NCBI GenBank assembly: GCA_944384985.1
Contig: CALWVM010000022.1
Span: forward strand, 1-32,352
Direction of reading: 5' to 3'
DNA: 32,352 nt
From: an uncultured Clostridia bacterium
GTDB taxonomy: Bacteria > Bacillota > Clostridia > Oscillospirales > Acutalibacteraceae
Shown here: one piece after another, positions 16,485-23,722 of the stretch
How positions within the stretch are numbered: position 1 is the first letter of the stretch
Layout: every line of letters begins with the position of its first letter
Translations under genes and position numbers: made by a program
Notes under the pieces: generated by a model
What the model was told of the DNA's origin: nothing
The model's database searches: none
Seen by the model: only the letters and a program-made list of their open reading frames with translations

Positions 16485-18560
16485 ATGCCTTACGAAAAGT
16501 TGTTCACTCCCGGGAAAATCGGCAATGTAGAAATTAAAAACCGCATTGTCATGCCGCCGATGATGCTCGGTTTCGGGCAATTTGACGGCAAACCGACTGA
16601 GGCGATGATGGACTACTACGAAGCGCGCGCACGCGGCGGGGCGGGGCTTATCGTGACCGAGATCACCCGTGTCAACGACTTCAGCGGGGCGTCCGCATTC
16701 GCGCAGCTTGCCATAAGCCATGATTACCATATTAAGCCCTTAGCGGAAATGGCGCGGCGCATCCAGCGCCACGGCGCAAAATTCTTTGTGCAGCTGCACC
16801 ACCCCGGGCGGCAGAATCTGGGCCTGATGATGGGCACGGTGCCATTGAGCGTCGCTATGGAACATGTGCTTGGGAAAGCATACGGCAAATTGTTCTACAA
16901 GGCTGCGCCGTATTTGGAGCCCTATATGAAAAAGGACATTTTCCTGAAGACCGTGTCCCCTTCTGAATGTGATAAAGCCTATTCCGCCGGCAGCCGCAAC
17001 CGCGCTCTGACGGTACCGGAGATCCACAAGCTCGTACAGCAATTCATCGCGGGCGCGGTTCGCGTGCAGAAAGCAGGCGCCGACGGCGTGATGCTGCACG
17101 CTGCGCACGGCTATCTTATTCAGCAGTTTTTAAGTCCCTACACCAATCGCCGCACAGACGAATACGGCGGGTCGTTGGAAAATCGGATGCGCTTCCTTCT
17201 GGAAATCCTCAAAGGGATCAAAGCATCCTGCGGCAGCACTTTTCCCGTCATTGTACGGTTGAGTGTGGATGAATGCTATCGTGAGATCGGAAAGCCCGGC
17301 GTCGGTTATACTCTCGATGAGGGCGTGGAAATGGCCAAACGGCTGGAAGCGGCCGGCGCGGACGCCATTGACGTTTCTTCCGCCGGGTACGACACCTACA
17401 ACTACTGGCTGGAGCCCACCTCCTTTGAACCGGGCTGGCGCAAGTATATGGCGGCGGCAGTTAAGAAAGCTGTTCACATCCCCGTACTCGCCGCCAACCT
17501 GATCCGCTCGCCCGAACAGGCGGAAGAACAGCTCGAAGAAGGCATACAGGACTTTGTCTGCCTCGGACGCCCACACATTGCAGACCCCAACTGGGCGGCC
17601 AAGGTGAAAGCCGGTCATCCGGAGGACATCAAACGCTGTATCTGCTGCTTATATTGTATGGAAAGTATGCAGCACAACGCCTTTCACGGATCGCATGCAC
17701 ACTGTTCCGTTAACCCGCAGCTTGGCCATGAAACGGATATTCTCAACTGCGACGGTGAGGGACGGCCGGTTGTGATTGTCGGGGCAGGTGTTGCGGGGCT
17801 GACCGCAGCGGAAATTCTCGGGAAACGTGGATTTTCTCCGATCATCCTGGAAAAGCAGCCGTTTGCGGGCGGGCAGTTGCAGCTTGCGAACAAACCGCCT
17901 TACAAAGACAAAATCAACTGGTGCATTGAAGACCTTGTAACCGCAGCCGAAAAGCACGGTGCAAAAATTCTCTATAATACCACCGCAACCCCGGAAGCCA
18001 TCGCCGCCTATTCCCCCTACGCCGTTTTTGTGGCAACCGGTGCCAATGCGATTCGCCCGCGTTCCATCCCCGGTGCCGAACGCAAAAACGTTTGCACCGC
18101 CGATGCGGTTTTGGCTGGCAGCGTCAAGCTGCAAGGTGCGCAGGTCGCGGTCATCGGCTCAGGCATGACGGGACTTGAGACCGCCGAGCTGCTGTGCACA
18201 CATGGCAACCGCGTGACAGTGGTGGAAATGGCGGATGAGATCGCGCCCGGCACATGGATGCAGCACATCGACGACTGCATGCCGCGCCTGAAAAAAGACG
18301 GCACAATCTTTTTGACCGGGCACAAGCTTTGTGCCATAGGACCCGAACAGTTGGAACTCGAAAAGACCGCCACGGGCGAAAAGGTCTTTTTAGATACCGA
18401 ATATACGGTGCTGTCGCTCGGCGTGCGTTCGGAGCAAAAGCTTTATTCACAGATCAAAGCGCAGTTCCCCCACGTTGTTCTCCTTGGTGACGCGAAGCAT
18501 CCGGGCAGGATCGCAGACGCCTCTGCCGCCGGCTATGCCGCCGCAAGAGATCTTCGGTAA
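16485..18560 (+). CDS. Old Yellow Enzyme-family Fe-S flavoenzyme (2-enoate / dienoyl-CoA reductase type)
   Basis: 691-residue NAD(P)H-dependent enzyme that probably reduces an activated C=C bond. The N-terminal FMN TIM barrel contains HAAHGYLIQQFLSP and RRTDEYGGSLENR. A 4Fe-4S binding loop follows, with Cys385, Cys388, Cys391 and Cys407, in the CxxCxxC spacing of trimethylamine dehydrogenase. The C-terminal half is an FAD/NAD(P)H domain with two dinucleotide-binding loops, VVIVGAGVAGLTAAE and VAVIGSGMTGLETAE. Relatives include 2,4-dienoyl-CoA reductase, 2-enoate reductase and BaiCD/BaiH bile-acid enzymes. No bai genes are nearby, so the substrate is open. AAGGAG precedes the ATG. It is cotranscribed with the glycosidase. 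Confidence 0.9.
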   Translation: MPYEKLFTPGKIGNVEIKNRIVMPPMMLGFGQFDGKPTEAMMDYYEARARGGAGLIVTEITRVNDFSGASAFAQLAISHDYHIKPLAEMARRIQRHGAKFFVQLHHPGRQNLGLMMGTVPLSVAMEHVLGKAYGKLFYKAAPYLEPYMKKDIFLKTVSPSECDKAYSAGSRNRALTVPEIHKLVQQFIAGAVRVQKAGADGVMLHAAHGYLIQQFLSPYTNRRTDEYGGSLENRMRFLLEILKGIKASCGSTFPVIVRLSVDECYREIGKPGVGYTLDEGVEMAKRLEAAGADAIDVSSAGYDTYNYWLEPTSFEPGWRKYMAAAVKKAVHIPVLAANLIRSPEQAEEQLEEGIQDFVCLGRPHIADPNWAAKVKAGHPEDIKRCICCLYCMESMQHNAFHGSHAHCSVNPQLGHETDILNCDGEGRPVVIVGAGVAGLTAAEILGKRGFSPIILEKQPFAGGQLQLANKPPYKDKINWCIEDLVTAAEKHGAKILYNTTATPEAIAAYSPYAVFVATGANAIRPRSIPGAERKNVCTADAVLAGSVKLQGAQVAVIGSGMTGLETAELLCTHGNRVTVVEMADEIAPGTWMQHIDDCMPRLKKDGTIFLTGHKLCAIGPEQLELEKTATGEKVFLDTEYTVLSLGVRSEQKLYSQIKAQFPHVVLLGDAKHPGRIADASAAGYAAARDLR

Positions 18561-18574
18561 TCTCATAGTTTTAC

Positions 18575-18609
18575 GCAAAGCGCACAGGGTCCGCCTGTGC
18601 GCTTTGTTA
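18575..18609 (+). terminator. Hairpin after the flavoenzyme gene
   Basis: A perfect 13-bp stem pairs 18576-18588 with 18594-18606 and has a 5-nt loop. The downstream T-run is weak (TTTGTTAATGG), so termination may be incomplete, but no other terminator is visible. Confidence 0.7.
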
Positions 18610-18688
18610 ATGGATTAACAAAAATGGACCGGCTTTTCGCCACATTTTTTCGCTTTTTTCCAAAAATTCACAACTTATGTTTTCGCTA

Positions 18689-18717
18689 TTGAATCTAAAC
18701 ACTATATAAGGTATAAT
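18689..18717 (+). promoter_or_regulatory. Promoter of the sodium-pump decarboxylase operon
   Basis: TTGAAT (18689-18694) and TATAAT (18712-18717) have 17-nt spacing. The leader to oadA is about 55 nt. Confidence 0.8.
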
Positions 18718-18778
18718 TTTTAACAATCGGATAATTCTGGGTTTCTTTATCCGCAATTTTCTGTATGGAGGCAAATGT

Positions 18779-20158
18779 ATGAAAGTTCAATTTACGGAAA
18801 CGGTCCTGCGCGACGCCAACCAGTCCCTGATTGCGACGCGGCTGCCCTACAAGGATTTTGAAGGGATCTTGGAGACCATGGATCGTGCCGGCTATTATTC
18901 GCTCGAGTGCTGGGGCGGTGCAACGTTTGACACATGCCTGCGCTATCTGAATGAAGATCCGTGGGAACGGCTTCGCAAGCTTCGCGAAAAATGCCCCAAC
19001 ACGAAGCTGCAAATGCTGCTTCGCGGGCAAAACCTGCTTGGCTACAAGCATTATCCCGACGATGTCGTGCGTAAATTTGTACAGAAGTCCGTGCAAAACG
19101 GCATCGACATCATCCGTATTTTTGATGCGCTCAACGATGTGCGCAACATTGAAGTCGCGGTGGACGAAACCCTTAAGAACGGCGCGATTGCCTCGGGCGC
19201 TATCAGCTATACGAAAAGCCCCATTCACAACCTCGAAGCGTATGTTAAGATCGCAAAAGAGATGGAAAGCCTTGGCTGCCAGACCATCTGCATCAAGGAC
19301 ATGGCCGGCATCATGGGACCGCAGGAAGCCTACGACACCGTTAAGGCGCTCAAAGAGAACGTGAAAGTGCCGATCATCCTGCACACGCATTCCACAACCG
19401 GGCTTGGCATGCTGACGCTGCAAAAAGCGGTGGAAGCAGGCTGCGATGTCATTGACACGGCGATCTCTTCTTTCTCCGGCGGCACTTCGCAGGCTCCGAC
19501 CGAAACCATGGCCTACGCGCTTGCGCAGGAAGGCTATGAAGTGGATCTTGATATGGATGTGCTCAAAGAGATCAACGACTTCTTCAAGCCCATCAAGGCA
19601 AAATTCCTCGAAAGCGGGCAGCTCAACCCTGTGGTACTTTCCACCGATACGGACGCACTCAATTATCAGATCCCCGGCGGCATGCTTTCGAATCTGGTTG
19701 CACAGTTGACCGCTCTGAATAAGATGGATAAATTTGAAGAAGTTCTCGCCGAAACGCCCCGCGTGCGCAAAGATCTCGGCTATCCGCCGCTGGTCACGCC
19801 CATGAGCCAAATGGTCGGCGCACAGGCGGCCTCCAACGTACTTTCCGGTGAACGGTATAAAAACATCTCGAAAGAAGTCAAGGCATATATCCACGGCGAA
19901 TACGGCAGAGCGCCCGGCGAAATCGACAAGGAACTGCAAAAGAAAGTGCTTGGGGATGAACAACCTATCACCTGCCGTTTTGCGGACACATTGGAGCCTG
20001 GATTCGAAAAGGCAAAGAAAGAAATCGGCTCTCTTGCACACAGCGAAGAAGATGTGCTATCCTATATCGCCTTCCCGACACAAGCGGAGGCTTTCCTGAA
20101 AGAACGCGAGGAGAAGAAACACAACACCTTCACTTACGCAATTACAAAAGTGGAGTAA
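18779..20158 (+). CDS. oadA: Oxaloacetate decarboxylase alpha subunit (carboxyltransferase)
   Basis: Transfers the carboxyl group from oxaloacetate to biotin. 459 residues, HMGL-like TIM barrel. Metal and active-site residues fit the family: Asp12 in LRDANQS, Lys173 in CIKDMAG, and His202 and His204 in LHTHSTTG. SSFSGGTSQAPTE is also typical. A conserved C-terminal carboxyltransferase part follows, but there is no fused biotinyl domain; the carrier is encoded two genes downstream. The same protein type also serves as pyruvate carboxylase subunit B. The neighbouring beta and gamma subunits point to the Na+-pumping decarboxylase. GGAGG lies 7 nt before the ATG. First gene of the operon. Confidence 0.93.
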   Translation: MKVQFTETVLRDANQSLIATRLPYKDFEGILETMDRAGYYSLECWGGATFDTCLRYLNEDPWERLRKLREKCPNTKLQMLLRGQNLLGYKHYPDDVVRKFVQKSVQNGIDIIRIFDALNDVRNIEVAVDETLKNGAIASGAISYTKSPIHNLEAYVKIAKEMESLGCQTICIKDMAGIMGPQEAYDTVKALKENVKVPIILHTHSTTGLGMLTLQKAVEAGCDVIDTAISSFSGGTSQAPTETMAYALAQEGYEVDLDMDVLKEINDFFKPIKAKFLESGQLNPVVLSTDTDALNYQIPGGMLSNLVAQLTALNKMDKFEEVLAETPRVRKDLGYPPLVTPMSQMVGAQAASNVLSGERYKNISKEVKAYIHGEYGRAPGEIDKELQKKVLGDEQPITCRFADTLEPGFEKAKKEIGSLAHSEEDVLSYIAFPTQAEAFLKEREEKKHNTFTYAITKVE

Positions 20159-20170
20159 GGAGGGACGAAC

Positions 20171-20569
20171 ATGGATCTTTTAAAACTTGCCGCTGAGGAG
20201 ACGACAATGTCTGCCGGAGAAGCCGTCAGCGTTTCTTCCACCGGTATGGTCGTGGTTTTGATCGTCCTTATTGTGCTCGCCGTTTTGGTCTTGCTGATTT
20301 CCAAAGCGGTCCGTGCCGCGCAGGGCAAAGGCCAACAGACGGGAGAAGCGCAAACGTCTTCTGCCCCCGCGCCTGTCTCGCAAGCCGCTGCGCCTGCCGC
20401 ACCGGCTGTGAACGGCGTTCCCCTGCCGGAGAACCAATCCGCCGGAACGCTCGAGCTTTATGACTGCGACGAGAAATCTGCTGCCGTCATTATGGCAATC
20501 GTTTCCAACGAAAGCGGGATCCCGCTCAACCGTCTGGAGTTCAAATCCATCAAAGCCATTGAAGAATAA
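20171..20569 (+). CDS. oadG: Sodium-pump decarboxylase gamma subunit (OadG family)
   Basis: 132 residues with one transmembrane helix at about 25-45 (MVVVLIVLIVLAVLVLLI). This is followed by a basic cytoplasmic stretch, an Ala/Pro-rich linker, and a C-terminal part (PENQSAGTLELYDCDEKSAA) that probably contacts the carboxyltransferase. In characterised pumps the gamma subunit anchors alpha to the membrane beta subunit. It starts 12 nt after oadA. Sequence in this family is poorly conserved, so the call rests mainly on topology, size and place in the operon. Confidence 0.8.
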   Translation: MDLLKLAAEETTMSAGEAVSVSSTGMVVVLIVLIVLAVLVLLISKAVRAAQGKGQQTGEAQTSSAPAPVSQAAAPAAPAVNGVPLPENQSAGTLELYDCDEKSAAVIMAIVSNESGIPLNRLEFKSIKAIEE

Positions 20570-20581
20570 GGGAGAAGCCAC

Positions 20582-21349
20582 ATGAAGTATATTGTTACAT
20601 TAAACGGCAAAAACTACGAAGTAGAAGTTGATGAACACAGCGAAGCAATCGTAACGGCTGTTACGACGGCGGCCGCGCCTGCTGCTCCCGCTCCTGTTGC
20701 GGCACCTGCGGCGGCAGCCCCGGAAGTTCCGGCTGCACCTGCTGCACCGGCTGCTCCGACGGTCACGGTTACAGGCGGCACCGACATTAAAGCGCCGATG
20801 CCCGGCACCGTGCTCAATGTCAATGTAACCGTCGGGCAGGATGTGAAGACGGGCGACGTGCTGTTTGTTCTGGAAGCCATGAAGATGGAAAACGAAATCG
20901 TCGCCCCCTGCGACGGTAAAATTACTGCCGTTCTCGCGACCAAGGGCAGCACGGTTTCGACAGACGAACTGCTGGCAAGCATCGGCGGTACGGCTACGGC
21001 AGCACCTGCTGCACCTGTGGCGGCGCCCGCACCTGCGCCCACTCCGGCTCCGGCACCTGCACCCGCACCCGCACCTGCACCCGCACCCGCACCTGCACCG
21101 GCACCTACTCCTGCTGCTCCGGCAGCACCTGCCTCCGGAACAGCGGTCAACGCGCCGATGCCCGGCACAATCCTGAGCGTCAATGTGCAGGCTGGCCAAG
21201 CAGTCAATGAAGGTGACGTGATGTTTGTGCTCGAAGCGATGAAAATGGAAAATGAGATCGTTGCGCCTATGAGCGGCACGGTCACGAGCGTGACTGCCAC
21301 CAAGGGCAGCACTGTTGCCACCGACGAACCTCTCGCATATATCGGATAA
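20582..21349 (+). CDS. Biotin carboxyl carrier protein with two biotinyl domains
   Basis: 255 residues. After a short N-terminal segment ([16 protein letters not shown]) and an Ala/Pro linker comes a first complete biotinyl domain (~70-135) with EAMKMEN and Lys101. A long Ala-Pro linker (~137-185) leads to a second complete biotinyl domain (~188-255) with EAMKMEN and Lys221. Both have the APMPGT turn and the MENEIVAP strand, so both look competent for biotinylation. The usual carrier of this family is ~120-140 residues with a single domain. It carries CO2 from OadA to the membrane pump OadB. It sits between oadG and oadB. The domain copies have diverged at the DNA level, so the duplication is not very recent. 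Confidence 0.93.
   Translation: MKYIVTLNGKNYEVEVDEHSEAIVTAVTTAAAPAAPAPVAAPAAAAPEVPAAPAAPAAPTVTVTGGTDIKAPMPGTVLNVNVTVGQDVKTGDVLFVLEAMKMENEIVAPCDGKITAVLATKGSTVSTDELLASIGGTATAAPAAPVAAPAPAPTPAPAPAPAPAPAPAPAPAPAPTPAAPAAPASGTAVNAPMPGTILSVNVQAGQAVNEGDVMFVLEAMKMENEIVAPMSGTVTSVTATKGSTVATDEPLAYIG
20990..21135 (+). repeat. Ala-Pro linker repeat in the biotin carrier gene
   Basis: Low-complexity coding repeat of GCACCTGCACCC-type units encoding alternating Ala-Pro between the two biotinyl domains. It gives a stiff, extended swinging arm. Imperfect short repeats like this can change in length by slippage. Confidence 0.85.
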
Positions 21350-21392
21350 GGAGGTGCATATGCACCATGTCCGTTTTTCAAGCCCTTTCTGA
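21350..21392 (+). promoter_or_regulatory. oadB ribosome binding site with an out-of-frame decoy ATG
   Basis: GGAGG (21350-21354) directly follows the biotin-carrier stop. The ATG best spaced from it (21360, 5 nt) opens a frame of only ten codons, ending at the TGA at 21390-21392. The oadB frame has its first ATG at 21367, 12 nt from GGAGG, so the mini-frame overlaps the start of oadB. Confidence 0.6.
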
Positions 21393-22560
21393 ACTTTTGC
21401 AAAAGTCCGGTTTTTTATCGCTCAGTTGGCAGAATTGGGTGATGATCGCCGTTTCTTTTGTGCTTTTGTATCTTGCAATCGTCAAAAAGTTCGAACCGTT
21501 ACTGCTGTTGCCGATTGCATTCGGCATGCTGCTTGTTAACGTCTACCCGGACATTATGGCCGACCCGCTGATGCTCTCCTCCTATGAAGGCGAAGTTGTG
21601 GAGGGCGCGCACTGGTACGATACGGGCGTTTTGCGACTCATTTATATGGGTGTAAAATCCAGCATTTTCCCCTGTCTGATTTTTTTGGCAGTCGGTGCGA
21701 TGACCGATTTCGGTCCGCTGCTTGCAAACCCATCGAGCCTGCTGCTCGGCGCGGCGGCCCAGCTTGGCATTTATGTGGCATTTATCATCGCGATCTGCAG
21801 TGGGATGATCCCCGGTTTTGAGGGCTTCACCGCTAAGGAAGCTGCGTCTATCGCCATCATCGGCGGAGCGGACGGTCCTACGGCGATTTATTTGACCTCT
21901 AAGCTCGCGTCGCATCTGCTGGGGCCCATTGCCGTCGCGGCATACTCCTATATGGCGCTTATTCCGCTCATCCAACCGCCGATCATGCGCCTTTTGACAA
22001 CCAAGAAAGAGCGCGAGATCAAAATGGAACAGCTGCGAAAAGTCAGCAAAGCGGAGAAGATCATTTTTCCGATCGCCGTCACCGTGCTGTGTATATTATT
22101 CCTGCCGTCCGTTGCACCGCTTCTCGGCATGCTGATGCTTGGAAACCTGCTGCGGGAAAGCGGCGTCACGGATCGTTTGAGCGACACGGCGCAGAACTCG
22201 CTTTGCAATATCGTGACGATCCTTTTGGGCGTTACCGTTGGCGCCACAGCAGAAGGGAAAAGCTTTTTGGATGTCAAAACGCTTCTCATTATCGCCATTG
22301 GGCTGTTGGCATTCGCCTTTTCCACCGCAGGCGGTGTTCTGTTTGCAAAGCTCTTGAACCTTGTTACCAAAGGTAAGATCAACCCGCTCATCGGTTCTGC
22401 GGGCGTTTCCGCTGTGCCAATGGCGGCGCGTGTATCCCAGGTGGAGGGTCGCAAATACAATCCGACCAACTTCCTCTTGATGCACGCCATGGGTCCGAAC
22501 GTCGCGGGCGTCATCGGTTCCGCCGTCGCAGCAGGGTATCTGTTGATGCTGTTTGAATAA
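21367..22560 (+). CDS. oadB: Na+-translocating decarboxylase beta subunit
   Basis: 397-residue integral membrane protein with around nine to eleven hydrophobic helices. It decarboxylates carboxybiotin and exports Na+. The family signature [10 protein letters not shown] is present, with Asp169 matching the Asp essential for Na+ transport in characterised Oad[16 protein letters not shown] and the ending [21 protein letters not shown] are also typical. The same subunit type serves glutaconyl-CoA and methylmalonyl-CoA decarboxylases; the OadA-type alpha subunit here argues for oxaloacetate. It is the last gene of the operon and is followed by a terminator. Confidence 0.95.
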   Translation: MSVFQALSELLQKSGFLSLSWQNWVMIAVSFVLLYLAIVKKFEPLLLLPIAFGMLLVNVYPDIMADPLMLSSYEGEVVEGAHWYDTGVLRLIYMGVKSSIFPCLIFLAVGAMTDFGPLLANPSSLLLGAAAQLGIYVAFIIAICSGMIPGFEGFTAKEAASIAIIGGADGPTAIYLTSKLASHLLGPIAVAAYSYMALIPLIQPPIMRLLTTKKEREIKMEQLRKVSKAEKIIFPIAVTVLCILFLPSVAPLLGMLMLGNLLRESGVTDRLSDTAQNSLCNIVTILLGVTVGATAEGKSFLDVKTLLIIAIGLLAFAFSTAGGVLFAKLLNLVTKGKINPLIGSAGVSAVPMAARVSQVEGRKYNPTNFLLMHAMGPNVAGVIGSAVAAGYLLMLFE

Positions 22561-22580
22561 GCCAAAAACAATACAAAAAG

Positions 22581-22620
22581 GAACGGCAGCTTTCCTGTGA
22601 AAGTTGCCGTTCTCTTTTTC
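22581..22620 (+). terminator. Rho-independent terminator of the oad operon
   Basis: A 14-bp stem (22581-22594 with 22599-22612, one G-U pair) and a 4-nt loop are followed by TCTTTTTC. Confidence 0.92.
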
Positions 22621-22659
22621 AAAACAGATATTGCTTTGGATGCGAGTATCAAACTTCTC

Positions 22660-22699
22660 AAAAAGAAAAAGCCCCGCACGCAAATCGCGTGTCGAGGCT
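22660..22699 (-). terminator. Rho-independent terminator of tRNA-Leu
   Basis: On the minus strand AGCCTCG-A-CACGC (22699-22687) pairs with GCGTGCGGGGCT (22681-22670) around a 5-nt loop, with one bulged base. It is followed by TTTTTCTTTTT, and begins 7 nt after the tRNA CCA end. Confidence 0.88.
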
Positions 22700-22705
22700 C
22701 TCGAC

Positions 22706-22792
22706 TGGTGCCGGTGACCGGGGTCGAACCGGTACGGTATCGCTACCACTGGATTTTGAGTCCAGCACGTCTGCCAATTCCATCACACCGGC
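22706..22792 (-). tRNA. tRNA-Leu(CAA)
   Basis: 87 nt including an encoded CCA end. The acceptor stem GCCGGTG pairs with CACCGGC. The anticodon stem CTGGA/TCCAG holds the loop CTCAAAA, giving anticodon CAA for UUG codons. A long variable arm (GTGGTAGCGATACC region) marks it as a class II tRNA, as expected for leucine. The T-arm has GGTTCGA. It has its own promoter and terminator, so it is a single-gene transcription unit. Confidence 0.96.
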
Positions 22793-22809
22793 ATTTTTGA
22801 CGTGAATAT

Positions 22810-22838
22810 AGTATAACGGATTTCCCGGGAAAAAGCAA
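22810..22838 (-). promoter_or_regulatory. Promoter of tRNA-Leu
   Basis: On the minus strand TTGCTT (22833-22838) and TATACT (22810-22815) have 17-nt spacing. The -10 lies about 17 nt before the tRNA 5' end. Confidence 0.7.
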
Positions 22839-22913
22839 CAACAAATTTTTCTTTTTTGCAGTTTTGAAATACTAAAATGTGTTCGCGTTTTACAATTTTT
22901 TCGTGCAGGATAT

Positions 22914-22946
22914 ACCGGGAGTGCGATTTTGCTTCGCACTCCCGGT
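22914..22946. repeat. Perfect hairpin after the vWA gene, no T-run
   Basis: A perfect 13-bp inverted repeat (22914-22926 with 22934-22946) has a 7-nt loop and starts 9 nt after the vWA stop on the minus strand. Neither side is followed by a T-run, so it may be an RNA-stabilising 3' hairpin or an atypical terminator. Confidence 0.7.
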
Positions 22947-22955
22947 TGCAAACAT

Positions 22956-23621
22956 TTACTTATTCTTTTTCCGCTTTTTCACATCCTGCTCGATGCGGCT
23001 TTTCCAATCGGCGGAAAGCGGTGCATTCATACGAAAACAGCCGATGGTATCGCTGAGAACCTCATAGTTCAACTGCGTTCCTGTGCTGTCGCTTTGGTAG
23101 GTCACGGCGCGGTCCTCTTGGATTCCGAAGTCGCGCGCAGTCTGCACAGCATCCATATTGGCACCCAAGAACAGAAACTCCCAGCCGTATTTATCGCGTT
23201 CTTTTTCAATCATGGTGCGAACCTGCTCGGCTGTAAAAGCATGGCTGGCGTTTTCCATGCCGTCGGTGGTGATGACGAACAGCGTCTGTGCGGGAACATC
23301 CTCGGGACGCGCATAGCGGTGGATATTCACGATATGCCGGATGGTGCTGCCCACGGCATCGAGCAGCGCTGTTGTGCCACGCACCGTGTAGTCTTTTTCC
23401 GTCAGGAACGGCACATCTGCAAGCTGCAAACGGTCATGCAGTGTCGTGATTTCGTGGTCAAACAAAACCGTCGTGACGAAGCAGTTCCCTTCCTGCTTCT
23501 TCTGCTTTTCGAGCATCGCGTTGAACCCGCCGATGGTGTCGCCCTCCAAGCCGGACATGGATCCGCTGCGGTCCAGGATAAATACAAGCTCGGTCGTGTT
23601 GTTTCGTCTGTTTTCCTTCAT
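22956..23621 (-). CDS. von Willebrand factor A domain protein
   Basis: 221-residue single vWA domain, with no signal peptide or membrane helix, so cytoplasmic. The metal-ion-dependent adhesion site is intact: DRSGSMS (Asp17, Ser19, Ser21), the Thr of RGTTALLDA and the Asp of ITTDGMEN. It has a lysine-rich C-terminus (KKRKKNK). Such proteins assemble partners through a bound Mg2+ and resemble TerY-type vWA proteins of stress operons in size; the true partner is unknown. The ATG at 23621 follows GGAGG at 8 nt. That site directly follows a terminator hairpin and T-run, so expression depends on read-through or on transcription passing the hairpin. Upstream is the macrodomain gene. Confidence 0.88.
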   Translation of the reverse strand: MKENRRNNTTELVFILDRSGSMSGLEGDTIGGFNAMLEKQKKQEGNCFVTTVLFDHEITTLHDRLQLADVPFLTEKDYTVRGTTALLDAVGSTIRHIVNIHRYARPEDVPAQTLFVITTDGMENASHAFTAEQVRTMIEKERDKYGWEFLFLGANMDAVQTARDFGIQEDRAVTYQSDSTGTQLNYEVLSDTIGCFRMNAPLSADWKSRIEQDVKKRKKNK

Positions 23622-23634
23622 TTTCAAAACCTCC

Positions 23635-23690
23635 AAAAAAATACTGTGGCTGCAAATCTTTGACCTTGCAGCCACAGTATAATGTTTTTT
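23635..23690. terminator. Bidirectional terminator/attenuator between macrodomain and vWA genes
   Basis: A perfect 15-bp stem (23641-23655 with 23666-23680) has a 10-nt loop. On minus, a run of seven Ts ends directly at the GGAGG of the vWA gene; on plus, TTTTTT follows at 23685-23690. A TATACT lies just upstream of the stem on minus, but without a convincing -35. Confidence 0.88.
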
Positions 23691-23722
23691 GAAAGGTTTT
23701 TGGTCGCCTGCCGGGCGACAAA

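Noticed and set aside
18695-20041. 448-residue minus-strand frame opposite oadA
   Set aside because: Mirror of a well-conserved gene, no recognisable domain, no ribosome binding site or promoter.
20600-21402. Long minus-strand frames opposite the biotin carrier gene
   Set aside because: They result from the Ala-Pro repeat composition; the translations are low-complexity Gly-Ala or Cys-Arg strings.
22706-22792. Integration site of a mobile element at the tRNA-Leu gene
   Set aside because: No integrase, no direct repeat of the tRNA 3' end and no foreign gene block on either side.
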